In this document: piece after piece, positions 43,249 to 52,897 of the stretch
Layout of the letters: each line of letters starts with the position of its first letter
Numbering within the stretch: position 1 is the first letter of the stretch
DNA from: Limisphaerales bacterium
GTDB lineage: Bacteria; Verrucomicrobiota; Verrucomicrobiia; Limisphaerales; UBA1100
Direction of reading: 5' to 3'
Length of the DNA stretch: 64,000 nt
Assembly (NCBI GenBank): GCA_014382585.1
Contig: JACNJL010000036.1
Location: forward strand, 62,001-126,000
Translations under genes and position numbers: made by a program
The notes under the pieces: generated by a model
Databases searched by the model: none
Told to the model about the DNA's origin: nothing
The model's input: only the letters and a program-made list of their open reading frames with translations

Positions 43249-44270
43249 TACGATTTGCCAATACCGCTGAGCAGATCTTTGATGCCGCCGAGTGAACCGA
43301 TGACGCCGGTAGCCTCGTAAGGCACGTAGACGACTTTGTTGTCTTTGCCGGAGGTCATGGTTTGTAGCGACTCCAAGTAGCGAACCGCGATGAGGTATTG
43401 TGCGGGGTCGCTTTTGGTTCCGCCGAGGCTTTCGGTGAGCAGCGTGATGGCGGTCTTTTCCGCTTCGGCTACTTTGATACGGGCGTTGGCTTCACCTTCG
43501 GCTCTTAAGATCTCGGATTGTTTCTGGCCCTCGGCGCGTTTGATTTGTGATTCACGGACACCCTCGGCTTCGAGAATAGCGGATCGTTTTTCGCCTTCGG
43601 CCTCAAGAATGGTGGCGCGGCGATCGCGCTCGGCACGCATTTGTTTTTCCATCGCCTGTTGAATGTCGGGCGGCGGGGTGATGTCCTTGAGTTCCACGCG
43701 GTTGACTTTCACGCCCCATTTGTCGGTGGCCTCGTCCATCACGCGGCTGAGCTCGGAGTTGATGACTGCGCGCGAGGTGAGGCATTCGTCGAGGTCCATT
43801 TTGCCGGCCACATTTCGCAGATTGGTTTTGCAAAGTTTTTCAATCGCATCGGGGAGGTTGGCGATTTCGTATACCGCCGCGTGTACGTCGGTGATTTGGA
43901 AATACAACATCGCGTCAATCTCGATGTTCACGTTGTCCTTGGTGATCACGTTTTGCTTGGCAAAATCAAACACCTGTTCGCGCATATCAATGGTGGTGCG
44001 CTCGGAGGTGATCACGTATTCGATGCCGCTGATGTCCGTCCTTTTGCTGCGCCAAAAAATCGGGCGCGGGCGGTCCATCACCGGAACGATGACATTCAAT
44101 CCGCTGTTGAGGATGCGGTCAAATTTACCAAAACGCTCGATGACAATCTGCTCGGCTTGTTTCACCACTTTGATGCAGGAGAGAATCGATGAGACAACCA
44201 CCAGCGCGACGACGATCATAATGCCGTCCAAAATATCGAACGCGAGGATGGGGGTGGGGAGATATTCCAT
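43248..44270 (-). CDS. SPFH/stomatin-like (slipin) membrane protein
   Basis: The 340-residue protein has an N-terminal membrane segment (GIMIVVALVVVSSILSCI) and an SPFH domain (VVKQAEQIVIERFGKFDRIL, VPVMDRPRP, RTTIDMREQVFDF). A coiled-coil stretch of repeats containing EAEGEKRSAILEAEG follows, typical of stomatin/slipin proteins. These form ring-like membrane scaffolds. The gene for its usual partner NfeD is 27 bp upstream. The two together are a common membrane quality-control pair. Confidence 0.94.
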   Translation of the reverse strand: MEYLPTPILAFDILDGIMIVVALVVVSSILSCIKVVKQAEQIVIERFGKFDRILNSGLNVIVPVMDRPRPIFWRSKRTDISGIEYVITSERTTIDMREQVFDFAKQNVITKDNVNIEIDAMLYFQITDVHAAVYEIANLPDAIEKLCKTNLRNVAGKMDLDECLTSRAVINSELSRVMDEATDKWGVKVNRVELKDITPPPDIQQAMEKQMRAERDRRATILEAEGEKRSAILEAEGVRESQIKRAEGQKQSEILRAEGEANARIKVAEAEKTAITLLTESLGGTKSDPAQYLIAVRYLESLQTMTSGKDNKVVYVPYEATGVIGSLGGIKDLLSGIGKS

Positions 44271-44297
44271 AATGATAACTTTCAGGAGTTCAATAGG

Positions 44298-44738
44298 TTA
44301 AGGGTTTTCGCTCACACTCACAATCGCCTTGGTGCCCTCAATGCGGATCACCGTGGCTTGAGATTCTTCTTCGATGATAATGCCGACATCCGAAACAGCC
44401 GCCCAATTTTCACCACCGATTTGGATGCGGCCCGTTCCGGCTTGGGCATCCACCTTCTCAGTAATTCGGCCTTGCTTGCCGATATAAATATCAATGCCGG
44501 TTTCCCCGCCGTCTACTTTGTTCTCCCGCATTCGCATCAACACCGGCCGCAGCGCGAGCAGCAACACCACCGAAGTGACGCTGAACCCCAGAAATTGGAT
44601 GGCCACTTCGCCCCCTGCTTTGGAAATCAGCGAAGCCACGAGGCAACCCAAGCCAAGGGGCCCTGCAAAGAATGAGGCGGTAAAAATTTCGCCAACAATC
44701 AAAACCGCACATAAGATAAGCCAAACATACCATTCCAT
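44298..44738 (-). CDS. NfeD-like membrane protein
   Basis: The 146-residue protein has an N-terminal membrane region (VWLILCAVLIVGEIFTASFF, then LGCLVASLISKAGG) and a C-terminal OB-fold domain (GIDIYIGKQGRITEKVDAQ, GRIQIGGENWAAVSD). It is the short NfeD form without the protease domain. It precedes the SPFH gene in the same direction, as in many bacteria, where NfeD and slipin interact in the membrane. Confidence 0.9.
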   Translation of the reverse strand: MEWYVWLILCAVLIVGEIFTASFFAGPLGLGCLVASLISKAGGEVAIQFLGFSVTSVVLLLALRPVLMRMRENKVDGGETGIDIYIGKQGRITEKVDAQAGTGRIQIGGENWAAVSDVGIIIEEESQATVIRIEGTKAIVSVSENP

Positions 44739-44842
44739 AACAACGACAACTCAGGTCGCGGCAATGATTCCGGAAAACAGGTGGAAATGTCAACGCCAAG
44801 AACCCCCAAAAAATCACTTGACGATTGGGGGAGTTAAGCTAA

Positions 44843-44870
44843 GTTGACTTAGTCAAATGAATAAGTCAAC
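44843..44870. promoter_or_regulatory. Palindromic operator over the antitoxin start codon
   Basis: GTTGACTTA (44843-44851) is the exact inverted copy of TAAGTCAAC (44862-44870), 10 bp apart. Inside it, TTGACT-T-AGTCAA is a second palindrome at 44844-44856. AGTCAA occurs three times (44851, 44864, 44873). The antitoxin ATG (44857) lies in the middle, so bound antitoxin would block both transcription and the start codon. Confidence 0.7.
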
Positions 44871-45126
44871 TGAGTCAATTAAAACCATCACCACGCACGA
44901 GGCGAAAACGCACTTGTCCCGATTTCTGGCGGAAGTGGGGCAGGGGGGCGAAGTGGTCATTACCCGTGGCCGCGAGCCGGTGGCACGACTGGTGGCGGTG
45001 CGACGACGCGGTAAAGCGGTGGGCCGGCCCAAGGTGGGCGTGGTGACCTCGGAACCGGTGAAGGTGGCGGCGGACGCGTTTGCGCCCTTGGAAGGCGCGG
45101 ACTTAGCAGCTTGGGGACTTGAATGA
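44857..45126 (+). CDS. Phd/YefM-like antitoxin
   Basis: The 89-residue antitoxin has the Phd/YefM N-terminal DNA-binding motif TTHEAKTHLSRFLAEVGQGG and EVVITRGREPVARLVAVRRR. The C-terminal half is likely the toxin-binding arm ([13 protein letters not shown] at the end). Its stop overlaps the PIN gene start (ATGA at 45123). A strong palindrome covers the start codon, consistent with autorepression. Confidence 0.92.
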   Translation: MNKSTESIKTITTHEAKTHLSRFLAEVGQGGEVVITRGREPVARLVAVRRRGKAVGRPKVGVVTSEPVKVAADAFAPLEGADLAAWGLE

Positions 45127-45512
45127 AACTCCTGCTCGATACCTGCACGCTCATTTGGCTGGCGACTGAGCCCAAGCGGTTGAGCCGCAAGGCGCGCGCA
45201 GCGATTGATGACGCTGCCAATGAATTATGGCTGGCGGATGTGAGTGTGCTGGAATTGGGCCTCAAATATAGCGCGGGCAAAATTGAACTGCCCCAGCCAC
45301 CGCGCGAATGGGTGGAGGCGCAGTCCACCGTGTGGCGGTTGCGCGCCGCGCCCTTGGATCGGGCGGTGATGTATCGCGCCACCGAGCTGCCGATTCATCA
45401 TTCGGATCCTTTCGATCGGTTGCTCGTCGCCACGGCATTGGAGAACGGGCTGACAATTTTGACATCGGACGAAGCCATTGCCCGTTATCCGGTTTCAGTA
45501 TTATGGCGTTAG
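45123..45512 (+). CDS. PIN-domain toxin, VapC-like
   Basis: The 129-residue PIN-domain ribonuclease has the first acidic site in [20 protein letters not shown] and the second in [19 protein letters not shown], with a final Asp in TSDEAIARY. It is translationally coupled to the Phd/YefM antitoxin gene. It is unrelated in sequence to the PIN toxin at 25801, so the window carries two different modules. It lies 44 bp upstream of leuS. Confidence 0.92.
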   Translation: MKLLLDTCTLIWLATEPKRLSRKARAAIDDAANELWLADVSVLELGLKYSAGKIELPQPPREWVEAQSTVWRLRAAPLDRAVMYRATELPIHHSDPFDRLLVATALENGLTILTSDEAIARYPVSVLWR

Positions 45513-45556
45513 TTTGCATTGCCCCGCGCCGTTCTTTTCCGCATTATCCGCCGCCG

Positions 45557-48211
45557 ATGTCACAAATGCGGCGACAATATCCGTTTCACTTAATCGAGCC
45601 CCGCTGGCAACAGCACTGGGAGGCGCAGGAAACATTCCGTGCCTTTAACCCCGGTGAACCGCCTGCGGCGGAGCATCCCTTTGCCGTGCGCCATGGCGAT
45701 GCGGCGCCGGAGTCGCTGGAGAAATATTACATCCTCGATATGTTTCCGTACCCCTCCGGCGCGGGGCTGCACGTCGGCCATCCGGAAGGTTACACCGCCA
45801 CGGACATCACCGCGCGCTATCTCCGAATGCAAGGCCGCCACGTTTTGCATCCGATGGGCTGGGACGCCTTCGGCTTGCCGGCGGAGCAGTACGCGATCAA
45901 GACCGGTCAGCATCCACGGAAAACCACGGAGGAAAACGTCGCCAACTTTAAGCGGCAAATCAAAGGGCTCGGTTTTAGCTACGACTGGAGCCGCGAGGTG
46001 AACACCACTGACCCCAATTATTTCCGCTGGAGCCAATGGATTTTTCTGCAGCTTTACAATTCGTGGGTGAACCCCGCCACCGGCAAAGCGGAGTCCATCG
46101 ACACGCTAAAGATTCCCGCCGACATCACCACGGACGAAGCGCGCCGCGAATATCGCGACGACCACCGCCTCGCGTTTGTTTCTCACGCGCCGGTGAACTG
46201 GTGCCCCGAGCTGGGCACGGTGTTGGCTAACGAAGAAGTCATCGATGGCAAAAGCGAAGTGGGCGGGCATCCCGTGGTGCGTCGCCCAATGCGCCAATGG
46301 ATGCTGCGCATCACCGCCATCGCGCAGCGGTTGCTCGATGATTTGGAGACGATCGATTGGAGCGATTCCTTGAAGGAAATGCAGCGCAACTGGATCGGCC
46401 GCAGCGAAGGTGCGGAAGTTGATTTTCGTATTCAGGAATCAGAAGACAAAATTCGGGTCTTCACCACACGACCCGATACGTTGTGGGGCGCAACGTATAT
46501 GGTGCTTTCGCCGGAGCACGAGTGGGTGGATGAATTGACCACCGACGCCCAACGCGCGGCGGTGGAGGAATACCGCGCAGCGGCTTCGCGCAAAAGTGAC
46601 TTGGAGCGCACGGAATTGGCCAAGGAAAAAACCGGCGTGTTCACCGGCGCATTTGCGATCAATCCGGTCAATGACGAGCCGGTGCCCATTTGGATTGCCG
46701 ATTACGTTTTGGCCAGCTACGGCACCGGCGCGATTATGGCCGTGCCCGCGCACGACGCGCGTGATTTGGAGTTTGCACAAAAATTTGAACTCCCCGTGCG
46801 CGTGGTCGTGCAAGCGCCCGAAGGCGAGTCCCTTGAACCGCTGGGATTTGTAGGCGACGGCACCAGCGTGGAGAGCGGCTTCCTTAACGGCCTTCCCACG
46901 TCCGAGGCGAAGGCAAAAATAATCGAGTGGCTCGAAGAAAAAAGGCACGGCAAACGCACCATTAATTTCAAACTGCGCGATTGGCTTTTTAGTCGCCAAC
47001 GGTATTGGGGCGAGCCATTCCCAATTGTCTGGCGCGATGGCCATCACGAAGCCGTTGCCGAAAGCGACCTCCCCGTGCTACCGCCGGAGCTCGACGATTA
47101 CAAACCCACCACCGAAGGCGATCCGCCACTGGCGCGCGCCGCCGATTGGGTAAGCCTCCCCGACGGCGCCACGCGCGAGACCAACACAATGCCCCAATGG
47201 GCGGGCAGTTGTTGGTACTACTTGCGCTTTCTTGATTCGCAAAATACCGAGTGCCACGTCGGCGAGGCGGCGGAAAAATACTGGATGAACGTCGACCTTT
47301 ATGTGGGCGGCACGGAGCACGCGGTGTTGCATTTGTTGTACGCGCGGTTTTGGCATAAGGTGTTGTTTGATCTGGGGCACGTGTCCACGGCGGAGCCATT
47401 TCAACGTTTGGTGAATCAGGGAATTATTCTTGGCGAGGACGGCCAGAAAATGTCCAAGAGCCGCGGCAATGTGGTGAACCCCGATGGGGTGATCGATGAG
47501 TACGGCGCGGATGCATTTCGATTGTACGAAATGTTTATGGGCCCGCTGGAGATGATGAAGCCGTGGAACACGAAAGGCGTGGAGGGTGTGTATCGTTTTC
47601 TCGGGCGCGTGTGGCGGCTGTTCATCGACGAAGGCAGCTACAAAGATTACGAGCAAGCGGTGACTGCCGCGCCGGATCAAGCGGAGGCGTTGCTGGCGGA
47701 TTTGAAACTGCATCCGGCGCTCAATGATGCCGAGCCCACGCCGGATCAACTCAAGGCGCTGCACGCGTGCATCAAAAAGGTGACCGATGATCTCGACGGG
47801 ATGCGCTACAATACAGGCATCTCGGCGTTGATGGTTTTTGTGAACGAAGCCTCCAAATGGGAAAGCCGCCCGCGGGAAGTGCTCGGCATCTTTTTGCGTT
47901 TGCTCAATCCTTTTGCGCCGCATGTGGCGGAGGAATTGGCGGGGCGCTTGGGCGAAGTCAGCGGCAACACACTGGCGTATCAGCCGTGGCCGAGCTTCGA
48001 TGAGGCGTTTTTGGTGGAGGATTCCATTGAGTTTCCAGTGCAAGTGAACGGCAAATTGCGCGGGCACATTGACATCACACCGGAAACCTCGCGCGAGGAA
48101 ATCGAAAAACTCGCGTTGGCGTGCGAGAAGGTGCAGCAATTTATTTCTGAAAAAGAAGTTAAGAAAGTCATTGTGGTGCCGAATAAACTAGTGAATATTG
48201 CGGTGAAATAG
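45557..48211 (+). CDS. leuS: Leucyl-tRNA synthetase
   Basis: The 884-residue class I synthetase charges tRNA-Leu. It has HIGH-type [19 protein letters not shown], the editing domain with [20 protein letters not shown] and [15 protein letters not shown], the conserved [15 protein letters not shown] and the KMSKS motif [19 protein letters not shown]. Length is normal for bacterial LeuS. Start ATG 45557 is chosen because the family N-terminus reads [15 protein letters not shown] directly after it; earlier in-frame codons lie inside the PIN toxin gene. Confidence 0.97.
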   Translation: MSQMRRQYPFHLIEPRWQQHWEAQETFRAFNPGEPPAAEHPFAVRHGDAAPESLEKYYILDMFPYPSGAGLHVGHPEGYTATDITARYLRMQGRHVLHPMGWDAFGLPAEQYAIKTGQHPRKTTEENVANFKRQIKGLGFSYDWSREVNTTDPNYFRWSQWIFLQLYNSWVNPATGKAESIDTLKIPADITTDEARREYRDDHRLAFVSHAPVNWCPELGTVLANEEVIDGKSEVGGHPVVRRPMRQWMLRITAIAQRLLDDLETIDWSDSLKEMQRNWIGRSEGAEVDFRIQESEDKIRVFTTRPDTLWGATYMVLSPEHEWVDELTTDAQRAAVEEYRAAASRKSDLERTELAKEKTGVFTGAFAINPVNDEPVPIWIADYVLASYGTGAIMAVPAHDARDLEFAQKFELPVRVVVQAPEGESLEPLGFVGDGTSVESGFLNGLPTSEAKAKIIEWLEEKRHGKRTINFKLRDWLFSRQRYWGEPFPIVWRDGHHEAVAESDLPVLPPELDDYKPTTEGDPPLARAADWVSLPDGATRETNTMPQWAGSCWYYLRFLDSQNTECHVGEAAEKYWMNVDLYVGGTEHAVLHLLYARFWHKVLFDLGHVSTAEPFQRLVNQGIILGEDGQKMSKSRGNVVNPDGVIDEYGADAFRLYEMFMGPLEMMKPWNTKGVEGVYRFLGRVWRLFIDEGSYKDYEQAVTAAPDQAEALLADLKLHPALNDAEPTPDQLKALHACIKKVTDDLDGMRYNTGISALMVFVNEASKWESRPREVLGIFLRLLNPFAPHVAEELAGRLGEVSGNTLAYQPWPSFDEAFLVEDSIEFPVQVNGKLRGHIDITPETSREEIEKLALACEKVQQFISEKEVKKVIVVPNKLVNIAVK

Positions 48212-48230
48212 CCGGTCTGCAAAGTAGCCA

Positions 48231-48368
48231 ATGAAATTCCTGACGCCACAGGAACAGAAAGCGCTGATCATTGTATTGGGGCTTTTATTAGTGGGAATGG
48301 CGGTGCAAGCTTGGCGCACGGCGCATTCGCCGGAGAAGGCAACTCCGGAGGCCGTTGGCGGAAAATGA
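48231..48368 (+). CDS. Small single-span membrane protein
   Basis: A 45-residue peptide reading MKFLTPQEQKALIIVLGLLL, then VGMAVQAWR and a short polar tail, with one membrane helix. Its stop overlaps the next gene's ATG (ATGA at 48365), which supports real translation. The N-terminus resembles the leading segment of ComEA-like proteins, but no HhH domain follows. Function unknown. Confidence 0.7.
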   Translation: MKFLTPQEQKALIIVLGLLLVGMAVQAWRTAHSPEKATPEAVGGK

Positions 48369-48856
48369 TACACAAACAAAGTTACGACGAAGTGCTCGAC
48401 ACGATCCTCGCGGCTGATTCGCGGTTCCATCGTGACGCGTATCATTTTGTGCGCGAAGGGCTTGATTACACGCAGCAATCCATCTCCAAACAGGAGGAAG
48501 GCACCGTGCGCCACATCAGCGGCCAGGAATTGCTCGGCGGGATGCGCGCCCACGCATTGGAGCAATACGGGCCAATGGCGTTGATGGTGCTCAACGAATG
48601 GGGTCTCACGCGCGGCGAAGATTTTGGCGAGATTGTGTTTAATATGGTCGAACACGAGCTGCTGGCCAAAACCGAGGAAGACACGCTCACGGATTTCGCT
48701 GGGGGCTATAGTTTCGACGAAGCCTTTCGCCAACCCTTCCTGCCACCCGCCGCGCCCGAGCCGGAACTGCCCGTGGTGAACCGCACGATCACCCCCGCCA
48801 ACCCTTCCGAGCGCTCCACCCATCCCACCGAGCCGGAGGCTTCGGACAAGCAATAA
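48365..48856 (+). CDS. Minf_1886-type Plancto/Verruco-restricted protein
   Basis: The 163-residue protein begins MIHKQSYDEVLDTILAADSR and contains FHRDAYHFVREGLDYTQQSI, then VRHISGQELLGGMRAHALEQ and FGEIVFNMVEHELLAKTEED. This matches, from memory, a family described only from Planctomycetes and Verrucomicrobia (TIGR04138-like). It has no known function. Start at ATG 48365 follows the overlapping small membrane gene and the family N-terminus. It is a useful taxonomic marker for this window. Confidence 0.88.
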   Translation: MIHKQSYDEVLDTILAADSRFHRDAYHFVREGLDYTQQSISKQEEGTVRHISGQELLGGMRAHALEQYGPMALMVLNEWGLTRGEDFGEIVFNMVEHELLAKTEEDTLTDFAGGYSFDEAFRQPFLPPAAPEPELPVVNRTITPANPSERSTHPTEPEASDKQ

Positions 48857-48895
48857 GCTCGCCCGCCGGTTTCCGCCGCGATAAGCTCCGCGTTT

Positions 48896-51442
48896 ATGCC
48901 TGACGGTTCACCTAACCCCGCCGGCCAATTTAACGCCAACGGCGACACGCGCCTTGCCACTCTCGATAATGGCCTCACCGTCATCGTGCGCGAAGACCAC
49001 AGCGCCCCTGTCGCTTCCGTGCAGGCGTGGGCCAAGACCGGCAGCATCCACGAAGGCGCGTGGCTCGGCGCGGGCCTTTCGCACATTCTCGAGCATATGC
49101 TATTCAAGGGCACCGAAACCCGCGGCGTGGGGCGCATCGATCAGGAAGTGCAGGAAGCCGGCGGTTATATGAACGCTTACACGTCGTTCGATCGCACGGT
49201 GTACTATATCGACGTGCCCAACACCGGCGCGCACACGGCCATCGATATTTTGTGCGACATCATGCAGCACGCCACGTTGCCCGAAGCCGAGCTGGCCAAG
49301 GAGCTGGATGTCATCCGCCGCGAAATCGATATGGGCCAGGACGACCCCGGCCGCCGCGCGGGGCGGCGGCTCTTCGAGAGCGCATACACCACCAGCCCTT
49401 ATCGCCATACGGTGATTGGCTATCCCGATATTTTCAATGAACTGCGCCGCGACGACATCGTGGGCTACTACCGCGCGCGTTACCTGCCGGGCAATATTTT
49501 TTACGTCATCGTGGGCGACGTGAACGCCGTGGAAGTCATCGAGCAAGTAGCCGCCGCATTCGCAAACAACAAAAACAAACCCTCGCCGCCCGTGCTGCTG
49601 CCCAATGAACCGCGCCAAACCGCCCCGCGCCAAGTCATCGAGGAAGCCCCCGTTCAGCTCGGTCATTTGCATTACTCGTGGCACGTGCCCAATGTGCGCC
49701 ATCCGGATATGCCCGCGCTGGACGTGCTCGCCACGCTGCTGGGCAACGGTCGCAGCAGTCGGCTCTACCAAAATGTGCGCGAGAAAAAGGGCCTCGTGAA
49801 CAGCGCCGATGCGTGGACCTACACGCCCACCCAGAGCGGTCTTTTCGGAATGAGTGCCGTGGTGAATGCGGATAAATTTGAAGGTGCGCGCACGGCGTTG
49901 CTCGAAGAACTCGATCAACTCAAATCCGCCCAGGTGGAGCCTGCGGAACTCAACAAAGTGATGAAGCAATTCATCTCCGCCACACTGGCTACGCGCAAGA
50001 CAATGGAAGGCCAAGCGCAAAACCTCGGCGACTGCTGGATCTCCGTCAACGACCTCGACTTTACTGATCGCTATCTCGAAAGCGTCCAACGCGTGAAACC
50101 GCGCGACGTCTGCCGCGTGGCCACCGAATATTTACAGGAAGACAATCGCACGCTCTACGCGCTGCTGCCCACCGGCGCCACTCCCGTGGTGGCGCGTGCG
50201 GCGGTCAAACACGTGCAGCATCCCATCCAAAAATTTGAGCTCCCCAATGGCCTGCGCTTGTTGGTGAAGGAAGATCATCGCCTGCCCTTTGTGCAAATGC
50301 GCGCGCTCTTCCAAGGCGGCGTGCTCGCCGAGAAAATTGGCAACAGCGGCATCACCCAACTTATGGCCAAGCTGCTCGTTAAAGGCACCGCCAACCGCAC
50401 GGGCCAGCAAATCGCTGAGCAAATCGAATCCGTCGGCGGAGGCATCGATGCCTACGGCGGCAATAATTCATTCGGAGCATCCCTCGAAGTGCTCAGTGGC
50501 GATACGCTGCTCGGGCTGGAGCTAATGGCCGATGTGCTGCTGCATCCCTCCTTTCCCGAATCCGCGATGGAACGCCAACGTGTCGTGCAGCACGCCGCCC
50601 TCAAAGCGCAGTTGGACAAGCTCCTCCAAGGCACTTTCCGCCTGATGCGCGAAACATTATTTGGCGGACAAGGCTACGGTCTGGACATCCTCGGCACCGA
50701 GGCAACGCTCGATAAATTGGACGCCAGCGATCTCGCAGCGTTCCATCAAAAACTCACCGTGCCCAACAACGCCGTGCTCGCCATTTTCGGCGACATCAAA
50801 ACCAACGACATCCGCGCTGAAGTGGAAAAAGCATTTGGCCTGTGGCCCGCCGGCAATGGATTCCGCGCCCCGAAGCACATTCCCCCCGGCGAAGGAATGC
50901 GTCGCGTGGAACAAGTGCGCGATAAAGAACAAGCCGTCGCCGTGCTCGGCTATCGCGGTTGTTCATTTTTCGATGACGATCGCTATGCGCTTGAACTCAT
51001 CGGCGAAGCCTGCAGCGATCTGGGCAGTCGACTGTTCCTGCGCATCCGCGAAGAATTTGGCCTCGCTTATTATGTCGGCGCGCAGAGTCATCCCGGATTC
51101 ACCGAAGGCCATTTTTCATTTTACGCCGGCACCTCGCCCGAGCAGCTTGAGCAAGTGGAAAAGGAACTGCTTGCCGAAGCCGCCAAGCTCCGCCAAGACG
51201 GCCTTACCGACGACGAACTGCGCCGCGCCAAAGCTAAGATCATCGGTCAAAAGAAAATCGCCCGCCAGGACCTCGGCGGCCTCGCCACCATCAGCGGCCT
51301 CGATGAACTCTATGGCCTCGGCTATGAGTCCAGCGACAAAGACGACGAAAAATACGAGTCCATCACCAAAGCCCAAATTGAAGCTGCCGCTCAAAAATAC
51401 CTCCGCCCCGGCCAATGCGTGATGGCCGTGACGCATCCGTGA
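48896..51442 (+). CDS. M16 zinc peptidase with two tandem domains
   Basis: The 848-residue protein is a double-domain pitrilysin-like peptidase. The first domain has the inverted zinc motif HILEH (His63, Glu66, His67) in GLSHILEHMLFKGTETRG, and a downstream Glu in LDVIRREIDMGQDDPGRR. The second domain, from about residue 440 (QKFELPNGLRLLVKEDHRLP), lacks HxxEH and is probably the inactive partner half, as is usual in this family. There is no signal peptide in view, so it is likely cytosolic. It would degrade peptides. Confidence 0.93.
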   Translation: MPDGSPNPAGQFNANGDTRLATLDNGLTVIVREDHSAPVASVQAWAKTGSIHEGAWLGAGLSHILEHMLFKGTETRGVGRIDQEVQEAGGYMNAYTSFDRTVYYIDVPNTGAHTAIDILCDIMQHATLPEAELAKELDVIRREIDMGQDDPGRRAGRRLFESAYTTSPYRHTVIGYPDIFNELRRDDIVGYYRARYLPGNIFYVIVGDVNAVEVIEQVAAAFANNKNKPSPPVLLPNEPRQTAPRQVIEEAPVQLGHLHYSWHVPNVRHPDMPALDVLATLLGNGRSSRLYQNVREKKGLVNSADAWTYTPTQSGLFGMSAVVNADKFEGARTALLEELDQLKSAQVEPAELNKVMKQFISATLATRKTMEGQAQNLGDCWISVNDLDFTDRYLESVQRVKPRDVCRVATEYLQEDNRTLYALLPTGATPVVARAAVKHVQHPIQKFELPNGLRLLVKEDHRLPFVQMRALFQGGVLAEKIGNSGITQLMAKLLVKGTANRTGQQIAEQIESVGGGIDAYGGNNSFGASLEVLSGDTLLGLELMADVLLHPSFPESAMERQRVVQHAALKAQLDKLLQGTFRLMRETLFGGQGYGLDILGTEATLDKLDASDLAAFHQKLTVPNNAVLAIFGDIKTNDIRAEVEKAFGLWPAGNGFRAPKHIPPGEGMRRVEQVRDKEQAVAVLGYRGCSFFDDDRYALELIGEACSDLGSRLFLRIREEFGLAYYVGAQSHPGFTEGHFSFYAGTSPEQLEQVEKELLAEAAKLRQDGLTDDELRRAKAKIIGQKKIARQDLGGLATISGLDELYGLGYESSDKDDEKYESITKAQIEAAAQKYLRPGQCVMAVTHP

Positions 51443-51555
51443 TTGGGTGGGAGTGGGGAGTCGTGAAAGGTAATTGGTTTTTCATCAACCCTCATCCATC
51501 AACTATCAACCAACAAAAAGTTGCTTCCCACCCGCGCTCGTGCATCATTCCGCGT

Positions 51556-52674
51556 ATGCGAACCACATTGAAAACCACCGGCACATTTTGTGCCCTCACC
51601 CTCACCGCAATTTTTATGACCGCCTGTAGTTCAATTCCCAAGGCGTCCTTTGGCACTACGAAAGGGGGCGAGGCGACGGAGATTTACACACTCCAAAATC
51701 AAAACGGCCTCATCGCCAAAGTCACCACATACGGCGCCACGCTGGTGGAAATGCACGTGCCCGATAAAAGCGGCAATCTTGCCGATGTCATCAACGGATT
51801 TGACGACGTGAGCGGTTATGAAGGCGAAGGCAATCAATACTTTGGCTGCACTACCGGCCGGGTGTGCAACCGCATTGCGAACGGCAAGTTCACACTCAAC
51901 GGCACCGAGTACACGCTCGCCATCAATAACGATCCCAACCACCTCCACGGCGGCAACGACAAAGCCCTCAGCAAACAAGTGTGGAAAGCCACGCCCGTGT
52001 GCGGCAAACAAGCCGTCACGTTTTCAATCACCAGCCCCGATGGCGAGGAAGGCTATCCCGGTAACCTCACCATCAATGTGACTTACACGCTTACCGACGC
52101 CGATGAGTTGCGCATCGATTACCACGCCACCACCACCAAAGCCACGCCGGTGAATCTCACCAACCACGCTTATTGGAACCTCGCCGGCGCGGGCAGCGGC
52201 CCCGTGCTCAGCCACGAGCTGACGCTCAACGCGGATAACTTTACCCCCACCGATGACACACTCATCCCCACCGGCGCGATTACCGCAGTGGCGGGCACGT
52301 TTCTTGATTTCCGAACGGCCCACGTTATCGGCGCACGCATCCCCGCCGATGACACCCCGTGGAAAGGCTACGACCACAACTTTGTCATCAATGGCAAGGC
52401 TGGCGAACAACGCCTCGCAGCCAAATTGAAAGACCCCGCGAGCGGGCGCGTGTTGGAAATTTTCACGGACCAACCGTCCATCCAGTTTTACAGCGGCAAC
52501 TTTTTGAACGGCCAGACCGGCAAGGCCGGAAAAACTTATCCCCATCGCGGTGCGGTATGCCTCGAAACTCAGCATCATCCCGATGCGGTCAATCACGATC
52601 AATTCCCAAACACCATTCTCGAGCCCGGCGACAATTATCACACCACTACCGTCCATCAATTCCGTGCGGAATAG
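51556..52674 (+). CDS. Aldose 1-epimerase, lipoprotein form
   Basis: The 372-residue GalM-family mutarotase begins at ATG 51556 with a lipoprotein signal (lipobox near IFMTACSS). Catalytic residues are visible: His in NNDPNHLHGGNDKALSKQVW and NLTNHAYWNLAG, and Glu in AVCLETQHHPDAVN. It interconverts alpha and beta anomers of hexoses, here in the periplasm or at a membrane surface. The 113-bp gap before it holds short imperfect ATCAACC-type repeats. Confidence 0.92.
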   Translation: MRTTLKTTGTFCALTLTAIFMTACSSIPKASFGTTKGGEATEIYTLQNQNGLIAKVTTYGATLVEMHVPDKSGNLADVINGFDDVSGYEGEGNQYFGCTTGRVCNRIANGKFTLNGTEYTLAINNDPNHLHGGNDKALSKQVWKATPVCGKQAVTFSITSPDGEEGYPGNLTINVTYTLTDADELRIDYHATTTKATPVNLTNHAYWNLAGAGSGPVLSHELTLNADNFTPTDDTLIPTGAITAVAGTFLDFRTAHVIGARIPADDTPWKGYDHNFVINGKAGEQRLAAKLKDPASGRVLEIFTDQPSIQFYSGNFLNGQTGKAGKTYPHRGAVCLETQHHPDAVNHDQFPNTILEPGDNYHTTTVHQFRAE

Positions 52675-52726
52675 AGTTCTTGTGAATCTGCTTGCCGCCC
52701 CAATCCGGCAGCGTCATTATCAGCGC

Positions 52727-52818
52727 GTCAGGGCCCATGGAATGTGGGCTTGCGAACTCCGCCAGGGCCGGAAGGCAGCAACGGTAGCTTGCCCCGCATC
52801 TGCCGTGGTCACCCTGAC
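52727..52818 (+). ncRNA. ffs: Signal recognition particle RNA (4.5S type)
   Basis: The transcript starts GTCAGGGCCCATGG and ends GGTCACCCTGAC, forming a long hairpin with complementary ends. The apical part has the invariant SRP domain IV: CCAGGGCCGGAAGGCAGCAA, including the GGAA tetraloop region and AGCA. A T-rich tail follows. It serves FtsY/Ffh-dependent membrane targeting and, as often seen, lies directly upstream of dnaX. Confidence 0.93.
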
Positions 52819-52838
52819 CTTTTTGAATTTACGATTAT

Positions 52839-52895
52839 CGATTGACGATTGACGAGTGTTCAATCCGCAATCGTCAATCCCCCAACCGTCAATCG
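52839..52895 (+). repeat. Nested inverted repeats before dnaX
   Basis: CGATTGACG (52839-52847) is the inverse of CGTCAATCG (52887-52895), and GATTGACGA (52847-52855) is the inverse of TCGTCAATC (52871-52879). Together they could form a long stem ending 2 bp before the dnaX GTG. The repeated GATTGACGA units look like a small duplicated sequence. Confidence 0.6.
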
Positions 52896-52897
52896 AA

